A stretch of DNA of 64,000 nucleotides from RHLJ01 sp048058975 (GTDB lineage Bacteria; Bacteroidota; Rhodothermia; Balneolales; Balneolaceae), in NCBI GenBank assembly GCA_048058975.1, contig JBLLNP010000005.1:66786-130785 (forward strand), given 5' to 3'. The position numbers and the translations under genes were made by a program. Position 1 is the first letter of the stretch, and each line of letters begins with the position of its first letter. Below, one piece after another: positions 1 through 7,285 of the stretch. The notes under the pieces are model-generated. The model worked only from the letters and a program-made list of their open reading frames with translations, was not told the DNA's origin and made no database searches.

Positions 1-1680
1 ATTATCTGCTTCTAATGAAGACAGGAGAGTTTCAAACTCATCTCCACTATCCCATACCAGAGCTCCTGTTGAGGCATTCCAAATACTGAAAGATCTGGCA
101 CCATAAGAATACAACTCATCAAACATTGGATCTGCGAAAAGTTGCCCGCGGATTGCTCCTGAAGCCTGACCTACTGTGTGAACATTTACATACAGAGAGA
201 CTTCATCTTCAAACAAAGCAGCTTGTATTTCAGTAAGGAAAGGAGCAAACGAGGCATCAGCTTCACTCCAAACACCGGTAACGGTAGTAACTCCTGAAGT
301 ATCTGTGGAAACCTGAGTATCTCCATCTGTAAGTATGTTGAATACAACACTTCCATTTACACCGGCTTCAGCATTATGGAAATGCATCGCGGTTACATCG
401 TCACTGGTATCTCCTGTAGTAAGAGTATCCATTCCATTAAAAGCGTTAAAGTCTAGCCCTTCGAATTCCAAAGTAAAGGTCATGGTTTGAGTTGCTACAT
501 CGTACTTGAATTCACCAATTCCTGAACCACGATTATCTCCTCCAGAAACTTCCTGAGCAGAGTCCGCTTCCATAAGGAAAAAGAGAGAATCTGAGTTCAT
601 CCCCAATGTAGAAGTAGTTCTTAAACGGCCAAGGTTTTCGTTATTCTGTAGTTCAGAATCAGTAAATACAGAAGGGTTTAATCGAAAATCTCTAATTCGG
701 TATTCTTCAGAAAAACCGTCATAATCACGTGCATCGCCTTCGTTTGCGGTTACAATGTACTCTGTTCCGTCTAGGTTAAAAGAAGAAATTGCATCTGGTT
801 GATACATACCCCACACAGGCCAGGTAGTAATATTGATTCCTCCATCAGAATTACTTGCGTCTAATGCATTTTCAGTTTGGCTGTGATCTTTAAAACCAAG
901 CGCAATTACATCTGTAACAGTAGCAGAAGCAATATCAACAATCGCGATCGCATTATTTTCTTGAAGAGATACGAAAGCAGTAGCATTGTCTGAAGAAATG
1001 GTAATGTACTCCGGCTCAAAATCCTGAGAGGCACTTGCACCAGGACCAAAAATACGAATCCCTTCGCTTCTTAGCGTTGCTTCCTGTCCATCAAAAGAGG
1101 TAAAATCAGCGGTGGTAACAGTAGCTGTTCCCGTTCCGGCAGATAGATCGAAACCTGAAACATCAAGAATAGATATAGAACCAGCAGGATCAACATCATA
1201 GGCATCATTTGGTTCTCCTTCGTTTGCTACTACAACTTTCGATCCATCATGAGTAAAAATTACCATGTCGGGAAGGGCTCCAACAGTGGCAGTACTTATA
1301 TGAGAAGCATCCGCTGCTTTAAAAAATACAACGGAACCTGGATCGGTTTTTGGGTTAGCCTGTACAGCAACTGCAACCAATCCATTATAGATGGCAACGC
1401 TATTAACTCCATCGCCATAAATGCTCATATCAATAGTAGTAACTTCTGCAGGATTTTCAGGGTCACTAAGATTTAGAACTACAATAGAATTGTCGTCAGC
1501 ATTAGTAAAGAATAGTTGTTTAGATGCTGGATCATAGGCCGAAATCTCGGCAGCTCCTGCATCAAAAAGTCCGGTATGGTATTCGCCAATAAGATTCAGT
1601 GAAACTTCCTGAGCAAAAACACCAACCGAAGAGAGCACGAATAGTGCTAAAAGAAGAGAAATGTTAGCTAGTTTCTTCAT
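1..1680 (-). CDS. choice-of-anchor I family exported protein with inserted CHRD domain (3' end beyond window)
   Basis: Reading leftwards from the ATG at 1680, an open frame of 560 codons runs off the window edge. Residues 1-23 are a signal peptide (MKK, hydrophobic core, VFAQ), so the protein is exported. Residues about 25-360 and again from 521 match the choice-of-anchor I family, a beta-propeller-like fold with paired motifs such as EPEYITIS, ITANEGDAR-like (seen as VTANEGDARDY), NLGRLRTTSTLG and YGARSFSIW. Between NLGRLRTTSTLG (ending at 360) and YGARSFSIW (from 525) lies an extra block of about 160 residues with CHRD hallmarks: MHFHNAEAGVNG near 432 and VNVHTVGQASGAIRGQL near 498. CHRD domains occur in chordin and in many bacterial exported proteins; their role is unclear. 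The family is often annotated as alkaline-phosphatase- or esterase-like, but I see no catalytic site. The C-terminus, probably with an anchor or T9SS tail, is not in the window. Confidence 0.85.
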   Translation of the reverse strand, partial: MKKLANISLLLALFVLSSVGVFAQEVSLNLIGEYHTGLFDAGAAEISAYDPASKQLFFTNADDNSIVVLNLSDPENPAEVTTIDMSIYGDGVNSVAIYNGLVAVAVQANPKTDPGSVVFFKAADASHISTATVGALPDMVIFTHDGSKVVVANEGEPNDAYDVDPAGSISILDVSGFDLSAGTGTATVTTADFTSFDGQEATLRSEGIRIFGPGASASQDFEPEYITISSDNATAFVSLQENNAIAIVDIASATVTDVIALGFKDHSQTENALDASNSDGGINITTWPVWGMYQPDAISSFNLDGTEYIVTANEGDARDYDGFSEEYRIRDFRLNPSVFTDSELQNNENLGRLRTTSTLGMNSDSLFFLMEADSAQEVSGGDNRGSGIGEFKYDVATQTMTFTLEFEGLDFNAFNGMDTLTTGDTSDDVTAMHFHNAEAGVNGSVVFNILTDGDTQVSTDTSGVTTVTGVWSEADASFAPFLTEIQAALFEDEVSLYVNVHTVGQASGAIRGQLFADPMFDELYSYGARSFSIWNASTGALVWDSGDEFETLLSSLEADN

Positions 1681-1681
1681 T

Positions 1682-1734
1682 AGTTAGGTTCATTAATTAA
1701 GGGTTTAAAAGAAACCCAGAATCCGAACCTAACT
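1682..1734 (-). promoter_or_regulatory. leader hairpin abutting the start codon of the choice-of-anchor I gene
   Basis: A 10-base perfect inverted repeat, AGTTAGGTTC at 1682-1691 and GAACCTAACT at 1725-1734, encloses a second inverted repeat, GGGTTT at 1701-1706 and AAACCC at 1712-1717. In the mRNA of the minus-strand gene the outer stem would end one base before the ATG at 1678-1680, leaving no room for a Shine-Dalgarno site. This is seen directly. A role in translational control, mRNA stability or as a protein-binding dyad is inference. Confidence 0.4.
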
Positions 1735-1808
1735 TTACTACATCGTTACTTTAGTTTTAAGATTGAATTAACGCACTATTAAGTATTTGTTTCTGTATTA
1801 ATTATCGG

Positions 1809-2570
1809 TTATTTATTTGTTAAGAAATTATCAGCAAAATAGTGCATCGCCTTTCGTATGAATTCAGCAAGTCCGGGTTTATACTTATCATAGAAGTCGG
1901 TAAACCTTGGGTCACTTACATACATATCTGCCAGACCTCGATATACTGAGGCATTGGTTTCGTAGAAACGTTCGTTATTTGAATGGTGTCTTTTTATCAA
2001 CGCCTGTACTTCGGGAGCATCCACCGGTTTTTCCATTAGTAAAGATAGTTCTTTAGCAATGTTCTCTTGTTCCTCTTTTACATGAGTAAAATCGGCTTTA
2101 CTCATCTTTTTTATATTTTTAAAAGACTCAGTGACCAGGTTCGGATCATATTTTTCGTCAATCTCCTTTTTCCATTCCGAAATTTGCTCTTCCGAAAATC
2201 CGTCATATAATTCTGCTTCTGTGACCATGTTGTCTTCCTCTTTTATTTGTTTGATTGTTTTATCGATGGTTGTAAGAAGTTCGCCAAGTCGCATTTTTCT
2301 CTTTTCAAGCTCACTTTTTTGATAAAGCAAAGCTTGCTCTAGATCAAAATCAGGTTTATCCAGAATGTGTTGGATCTTGTTAAGAGAAAAACCCAACTCC
2401 TTGAAGAACAGAATCTGCTGTAAACGGTATAGCTCGTCTTTACTATAGTATCGATAGCCCGATCTCGCCCGTTCGTGCGGCTTAAGCAGGCCAATCTTAT
2501 CATAATGCTGCAGAGTTCTAATAGTGACTCCTGAAATTTTAGCGACAATGCTTACGGTATACTTTTCCAT
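1809..2570 (-). CDS. MerR-family regulator with TipAS-type ligand domain
   Basis: This 253-residue protein has an N-terminal MerR winged helix-turn-helix (residues about 4-72: YTVSIVAKISGVTIRTLQHYDKIG, then GYRYYSKDELYRLQQI), a coiled-coil dimerisation helix (about 78-112), and a C-terminal helical domain with the TipAS pattern (LYDGFSEEQISEWKKEID near 121 and a C-terminal HxFADNFL-like end). The length matches TipA-like regulators. Known members bind thiopeptides or other bulky drugs through the C-terminal domain and activate promoters with long spacers, often their own. No drug exporter sits next to it; both neighbours are large exported proteins, so its targets may be elsewhere. A possible operator lies just upstream at 2581-2613. 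Family assignment is firm; the ligand is unknown. Confidence 0.88.
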   Translation of the reverse strand: MEKYTVSIVAKISGVTIRTLQHYDKIGLLKPHERARSGYRYYSKDELYRLQQILFFKELGFSLNKIQHILDKPDFDLEQALLYQKSELEKRKMRLGELLTTIDKTIKQIKEEDNMVTEAELYDGFSEEQISEWKKEIDEKYDPNLVTESFKNIKKMSKADFTHVKEEQENIAKELSLLMEKPVDAPEVQALIKRHHSNNERFYETNASVYRGLADMYVSDPRFTDFYDKYKPGLAEFIRKAMHYFADNFLTNK

Positions 2571-2580
2571 CGGTTTTTTC

Positions 2581-2613
2581 TAAAGTTAGGCTATTACGTA
2601 AGGGGAGAGTCAA
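2581..2613 (-). promoter_or_regulatory. putative autoregulated MerR-type promoter/operator
   Basis: On the minus strand, TTGAC (2613-2609) is followed by CTCTCCCCTTACGTAATAGCC and then TAACTTTA (2588-2581), about ten bases before the ATG of the MerR/TipAS gene. The TTG-to-TA distance of 22 bases is long, as expected for promoters that MerR proteins untwist. The TTGACTCTCCCCTTACG stretch resembles the left half of MerR-family operators; the right half is degenerate apart from the TTACGTAA centre. Inferred from pattern only. Confidence 0.4.
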
Positions 2614-2701
2614 GCAGAGATTTAAAAATATTTAAGAAAAATTATCTAATGATTCCTAAGCAAATATTTTGAGGTCTAATTCACCAAAAAAAGAAGTTAT
2701 G

Positions 2702-2729
2702 TTGTGTTAATATAAGCTCCGTATCTTTA
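2702..2729 (+). promoter_or_regulatory. putative Bacteroidota-type promoter
   Basis: TTG at 2702-2704 and TATCTTTA at 2722-2729 are 17 bases apart. This resembles the Bacteroidota sigma-A pattern (TTG near -33, TAnnTTTG near -7). It would start a transcript of about 20-25 untranslated bases ahead of the ATG at 2756. Sequence pattern only. Confidence 0.4.
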
Positions 2730-2755
2730 AGCCTAATTTTAAAACAATTTTCTTT

Positions 2756-5317
2756 ATGCAACTGAGTCGTACCCTGTTCGCAATTTTTTTCTGTATTGTA
2801 TCTGCTTCAACCACAACTCATGCCCAACTCTTCGAAGACTTTGAAAGCGGGGAAAAAAGTTCCTATTCAGGAGCTTCCGTTACGCTTTCCACCGGTAGCT
2901 GGTTTTTGGACGACGCTTTATTGGGAAGTCTATCCAACGATAAGTTCAATGGAACCAAAAGTGTTCGCATGGATAGAAGAGATGGTAAAACCGGGAATAT
3001 CTACATGCAGTTTGATAAGCCCAACGGCGCGGATGAGGTCTCTTTTTATCTTGCGCATTATGGAAACCAGGCAGAAGGAGCAGAGCTACAGGTTCAGTAT
3101 TCAACTAACGGAGGGAATACCTGGCAAAATATTGGAGATGCAATTCCAGCTCCTTTTGCTCTCACAGAATATACCATTCCCGTTCAGGTTGATGGAAATA
3201 TCCGCTTTAAATTCATTCAGTCTGCCGGAACTGACCGTATGAATATTGATGATATTCGCATCACAGATTATATCGCTCCACAGCAGGAACCGGGAATATT
3301 GGTTACGATTGAAGACGAAGTAGTTGATTCAGGTGCAACCATTACATTCGAAACCACATTAACCGGAAATACCAGTAACAAAATTGTAGAGCTGAAAAAC
3401 ATTGGAAGCGATACCCTCAGAATAAGTGAAATAGTGCCGTCAATATCTCCTTTTTCGATTTCTGCACTTCAGGATTCCGCACTGGGTTTTAATGAGACAA
3501 CCACGATCACGGTTTCATTTTCTCCGCAAACGGAAGGTATATATGATTATGAAAATGGGTTAGAAATACAATCCAACGCTAATACATTCAAGGTAAATTT
3601 AAGTGGAGAGGCCGTTGAAGCAAGTGGGGTTATTCCAATTGCTACAGCACGGGATTTAACAGAAGGTGAGATTGTAAGCATAGCCGGAATTGTAACGGTA
3701 GCCGGGGAATTTCAAGGTCCCATGTACTTTCAGGACGAAACAGGCGGAATCGCTTGGTTTTATAGCGAAATGAGAGATAATGCCGAAAGTTTCTTTTCTA
3801 ATGTAAGCCGGGGAGATTCGGTGTATGTAACCGGAGAGCTGGGCAGTTTCAACGATCTGAAACAAATCGTTGGTACCGATCCGCTGTTCGAATTTAAGGC
3901 AAATCAGGTTCCTCTTCAGCCGCTTGAGATTTCAATAAGCACAATGAATTCTGGTAATTATGAAGGTCAGTTAGTGGCTCTAAATGTAGAAATTGATCAC
4001 ACAGGAGCTTTACAGGGAAATACGAACTATGTAATTACTGATCAGTCTGGAACCGGAGAACTTAGGATAAGCAGTTTCACTGATATTGTAGCTTCCACAG
4101 CGCCTTCAGGAGTAACTACCATTGTTGGGGTTGTAAGTAATTTCCGGGGAACGTATCAGCTTCAGCCTCGGGATTTGAATGATATTGATGCTGAAACTAA
4201 TGAAATTCCCGGTGAGGATATTTCTAAGGACGAAACCTTTGATGTTGTAACCTGGAATATCGAGTGGTTTGGTAGTGCTTCAAACGGTCCTGAAGATGAT
4301 GAGATTCAGCTAAATAATGTAATCACGGTAATTGACAGCATTGATGCCGACCTGTTTGCTTTCCAGGAGATTTCAAATCCAACTATGTTTGGCAGATTAG
4401 TTGATTCACTCGATGCATACGAAGGTATTATTGCAAGTTTTGCTCAAACTCAGAAAACAGCTTATTTATATAAGTCCAGTACGATTAATGTTCTAAATTC
4501 CGGGTTACTAACTACAGGGCAAACCAGTTACGACTGGGCGAACGGACGTTACCCATTAGAACTCAGTTTCGAGGCGGTTTTTGATCAGGAAGTCCGACAA
4601 ATAAAAGCCTACAACATTCATGCAAAGGCATTAGGTGAGCAGGAAGACTATGTACGGCGAAGGGATGCATCCATTTCTTTGAAAAATTACCTGGATCAGA
4701 ATGAGGCAGAAAGTAACGTAATCGTGATTGGTGATTACAACGATGAGATTTTGATTTCTTCGGTAGGTGGACAGGATTCACCATACAAAAATTTTGATGA
4801 TGATACCGAGTACACCATCCTGACAAAAAGCCTTGAAGAAGATGGATTCACTTCCTTTGGCGGATCATCTATGATCGATCATATCACCATTACTTCTGAA
4901 TTGATGGATGAATATTTCGAAGGGACTGAGAGGGTTGAGAATCCTTCTTACGTTGGCAGCTATCTCAGTCAGACTTCCGATCACTACCCGGTTTGGGTTC
5001 GTTTTAAGTGGGGAATCATTACTTCCAATGAGGATGGCGAATTTACTACAGTAAAAAGTATTCGACTTGATCAGAATTACCCGAATCCTTTCAACCCAAG
5101 CACAACTATTTCCTATTCTTTGGATAATACGGCGAATGTTTCTTTGGAGGTGTTTGATTTGATGGGAAGGAAAGTTTCTACCTTAGTACAAGGCCAACAA
5201 ACAGCCGGAGAACAAACCATCAACTTTGATGCATCAGCTCTGGCAAGCGGAATTTATATCTACCGATTAGTAGTCGGAGGACAGGTACTTACCAAAAAAA
5301 TGGTGTTGTTGAAGTAG
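2756..5317 (+). CDS. secreted endonuclease/exonuclease/phosphatase-fold protein with T9SS sorting tail
   Basis: This 853-residue multidomain protein starts with a signal peptide (cut near THAQ, residue 24). Residues about 25-170 form a jelly-roll-like domain (FEDFESG start, NIDDIRI end). Residues about 180-285 are an ASPM/SPD-2/Hydin-type Ig domain (IVELKNIGSDTLRIS and TITVSFSPQTEG). Residues about 290-475 hold two OB-fold-like segments (GEIVSIAGIVTV, YFQDETGGIAW). Residues about 490-745 are an endonuclease/exonuclease/phosphatase domain with TWNIEWFG (498), FQEI, HAKA, GDYND (657) and SDHYPVW (740), the expected metal and catalytic positions. From residue about 772 there is a type A T9SS sorting domain (NYPNPFNPS to the terminal KMVLLK). 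A cell-surface or released nuclease or phosphodiesterase is likely. It stands alone downstream of its own promoter. Substrate (extracellular DNA, nucleotide or phospholipid) cannot be told from sequence. Confidence 0.88.
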   Translation: MQLSRTLFAIFFCIVSASTTTHAQLFEDFESGEKSSYSGASVTLSTGSWFLDDALLGSLSNDKFNGTKSVRMDRRDGKTGNIYMQFDKPNGADEVSFYLAHYGNQAEGAELQVQYSTNGGNTWQNIGDAIPAPFALTEYTIPVQVDGNIRFKFIQSAGTDRMNIDDIRITDYIAPQQEPGILVTIEDEVVDSGATITFETTLTGNTSNKIVELKNIGSDTLRISEIVPSISPFSISALQDSALGFNETTTITVSFSPQTEGIYDYENGLEIQSNANTFKVNLSGEAVEASGVIPIATARDLTEGEIVSIAGIVTVAGEFQGPMYFQDETGGIAWFYSEMRDNAESFFSNVSRGDSVYVTGELGSFNDLKQIVGTDPLFEFKANQVPLQPLEISISTMNSGNYEGQLVALNVEIDHTGALQGNTNYVITDQSGTGELRISSFTDIVASTAPSGVTTIVGVVSNFRGTYQLQPRDLNDIDAETNEIPGEDISKDETFDVVTWNIEWFGSASNGPEDDEIQLNNVITVIDSIDADLFAFQEISNPTMFGRLVDSLDAYEGIIASFAQTQKTAYLYKSSTINVLNSGLLTTGQTSYDWANGRYPLELSFEAVFDQEVRQIKAYNIHAKALGEQEDYVRRRDASISLKNYLDQNEAESNVIVIGDYNDEILISSVGGQDSPYKNFDDDTEYTILTKSLEEDGFTSFGGSSMIDHITITSELMDEYFEGTERVENPSYVGSYLSQTSDHYPVWVRFKWGIITSNEDGEFTTVKSIRLDQNYPNPFNPSTTISYSLDNTANVSLEVFDLMGRKVSTLVQGQQTAGEQTINFDASALASGIYIYRLVVGGQVLTKKMVLLK

Positions 5318-5344
5318 AATTAACTTCGTAAACAAGAACGGTTG

Positions 5345-5364
5345 GGGCGGATGGCCATCCGCCC
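5345..5364. repeat. REP-like perfect palindrome
   Basis: GGGCGGATGGCCATCCGCCC is a perfect 20-base palindrome just downstream of the secreted nuclease gene. It lacks a T-run, so it is not a standard Rho-independent terminator. Its core (CGGATGGCCATCCG) resembles the stem at 15831-15850 (CGGGTGTCCACCCG), hinting at a dispersed intergenic palindrome family. Copy number cannot be judged from one window. Confidence 0.45.
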
Positions 5365-5664
5365 GTACGGAATGTTAGTGCAGGGTGATTTATCAATCAG
5401 GTGATACAAGAGTACCTTGTAAAAGGTTTTTTTGAATCTGCGAAGCTATGAATTTGTGCAGATCCTACGTTTTTTACCTCGCATTCCTGACTTCGAAGGA
5501 ATGACGTTATTTTAGCATTCCCTATCATTGTCGTGTTTCTGTAGTTAATACAAAGGTAGGTTCTGTCTCTAAAATCCCATTTACAAGTTTTTAATAATCT
5601 TGTGTTTTGCAATGACAAGCAGGAGTTTTTGGCATACATTTTTAGGAGACCTTTGGAACGAGAG

Positions 5665-5757
5665 AAGGTGAATTCATTCGAAGCCGCAGAATTCCTCGTC
5701 GATACGATTAAGGGCGCCAAGAACAACGAGGAATTCCTCAACTCGTTGAATAAATAA
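5665..5757 (+). pseudogene. possible 3'-terminal relic of transcription termination factor rho
   Basis: The frame ending with TAA at 5755-5757 encodes NSFEAAEFLVDTIKGAKNNE followed by EFLNSLNK. This matches the conserved C-terminus of Rho (in E. coli DAMEFLINKLAMTKTNDDFF), in which an EFL helix is followed by a TK-NEEFL segment and the end of the protein. Upstream the similarity stops after a few residues and no rho start or ATPase motifs are present, so this would be a displaced 3' fragment. A GAATTCCTCGT/ACGAGGAATTC inverted repeat (5689-5699, 5726-5736) lies inside it. The match is short, about 30 residues, and based on recall of the family. Confidence 0.45.
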
Positions 5758-6064
5758 GATATCCAATATTTGGCGCATGTCTTATAAGATCTATTCTTGA
5801 TTAAGTTTGCCTTCATTAGCTATCAGGGGGAGCAAGTTGCAATAAATTTTTTCCCAACTCTCAATTTTTGATGTCTCTTCTCAAAAATTCCTGAAAAGGA
5901 AGCTACTTTAATTCTTCATTTAAGCTTCATAATCGTTCATTATGATTTATATAGAAGCTTTTTAAAACCTGTACTTTAGATATAATATATTTTTTCAAAT
6001 GAATTGAAGGTTTGCGAAAGTTTTATTAATACTGTTTAAGTAAAATTTTAAAAATTCATTTTTT

Positions 6065-7285
6065 ATGATCAAGTTTATTTTTAGAGTAATATTTTTTTCG
6101 GCTTTTGCATTAATGACTAGCTTAGCTAATGCCCAGAATCAGCAAGATATGATGAATGCTTTTCCACCTTCCCCTGAAGCAGCTGCTTTGGGAAAATATG
6201 GGGAAATCGAGTCAAATCTTTATGAAGGAAAAGCTAATATTTCGGTTCCAATTTATGAGTATTCAATCAAGGGTTTTACACTTCCTATTAGCTTGGATTA
6301 TACAACATCAGCGATCCGTGTTGATCAGATTGCTACAAATGTAGGGCTTGGGTGGACATTAAATGCAGGTGGTGTAATTACACAAACTGTAAATGGTCTT
6401 TATGACGTGTTTAATGATAGAGATCTTATCCCCGATCCTCCCAATACGTTTAACCCTACGTTCAATTCCAGTAATACCCAGCCATATGATGATGCAAAAG
6501 ATATAGTAGCAGGTCTGATAGATATGGAATCAGATAATTTCACTTATAGTTACCCGGGTGGAAGTGGTAAATTCATAATTAGCAATGATGGAAATAATAT
6601 ATATCCAATTCCATATAGCGCAATCAAAATAAACAGTACGTCAGAAATTATAGATGAAAATGGTACAATATTTAACTACAACGAAGCAGCCAGTGTTTAT
6701 TACGAAGATGATTGTGAAGGTGGCGGTGGTTCAGGAAGCAGAACTGGAAATTTGGCGAGTAGACTCCCATTTACTGGTTATTCAAAATTCCTAACAAAAA
6801 TTACCACGGCTGATGGAAATATTATAAATCTTGAGTATGAATCTTTCGAACATGAATATGAAACTATCATTGACCAAAAGTACTATGGCACAGGAGCTCA
6901 ATATGGATGCCCTACCGAAGTTTCTCTAGATAGAGTTTGTTATCGTAATAACGCAGCAAACGAAAAAAGGCTTTCCAAAATCTCATCACCCCAAAGTGAT
7001 ATTGAAGTCCATTTTAATTATATGGATGACCGAGAGGACTTAATTGATCCTGATAATCAAAATAAGCCAAAGCAACTGGATGAGATTGTTATCCTTGTAA
7101 ACACAGATACGCTAAAAGTTTTTCAACTTACGCATGGGTACTTTTATTCTTCCGGGTATAGTTCTTCTAATCCTACAACAGAAAAAGCACTGGAAACAAG
7201 ATTAAAACTTGTGTCTATAAATGAAGTCGGTCTACCTGGATGGAATTTTGAGTATAATGAATCAATTGAGATGCCTAGAAGATAG
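6065..7285 (+). CDS. RHS/YD-repeat shell protein, N-terminal part (frame-interrupted)
   Basis: This 406-residue product has a signal peptide (to about SLANAQ, residue 23), then the start typical of Bacteroidota RHS proteins: SPEAAALGKYGEIESNLYEG, KANISVPIYEYSIKGFTLPI and NVGLGWTLNAGGVITQTV. These are strands of the N-terminal, SpvB-like part of the RHS cocoon. The frame ends at TAG 7283-7285 after EYNESIEMPRR. The natural continuation, DSYAVDHQGYYNG, lies in the +1 frame starting at 7281, so a single extra base around 7277-7280 would explain the break. Without the break the polypeptide would join the next entry to make one shell of about 1,780 residues. Either a true inactivating mutation or a sequencing error is possible; the sequence cannot distinguish them. 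Confidence 0.8.
   Translation: MIKFIFRVIFFSAFALMTSLANAQNQQDMMNAFPPSPEAAALGKYGEIESNLYEGKANISVPIYEYSIKGFTLPISLDYTTSAIRVDQIATNVGLGWTLNAGGVITQTVNGLYDVFNDRDLIPDPPNTFNPTFNSSNTQPYDDAKDIVAGLIDMESDNFTYSYPGGSGKFIISNDGNNIYPIPYSAIKINSTSEIIDENGTIFNYNEAASVYYEDDCEGGGGSGSRTGNLASRLPFTGYSKFLTKITTADGNIINLEYESFEHEYETIIDQKYYGTGAQYGCPTEVSLDRVCYRNNAANEKRLSKISSPQSDIEVHFNYMDDREDLIDPDNQNKPKQLDEIVILVNTDTLKVFQLTHGYFYSSGYSSSNPTTEKALETRLKLVSINEVGLPGWNFEYNESIEMPRR

Larger units (their letters stand above)
5318..6064. other. 747-base gene-poor spacer with palindrome and rho-like relic
   Basis: No convincing intact gene lies here. The left part holds a perfect GC-rich palindrome (5345-5364) and a short imperfect repeat around a CATTCCT/AGGAATG dyad (5483-5505). 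The middle holds a short coding remnant like the end of Rho (5665-5757). The last 240 bases before the RHS gene are AT-rich with no recognised element. A 139-codon open frame on the minus strand (5397-5816) overlaps these pieces and has no family features. Confidence 0.6.

Noticed and set aside
5397..5816. 139-codon open frame on the minus strand in the 5.3-6.0 kb spacer
   Set aside because: No family features or ribosome site, and it overlaps the Rho-like remnant on the other strand. Treated as chance.
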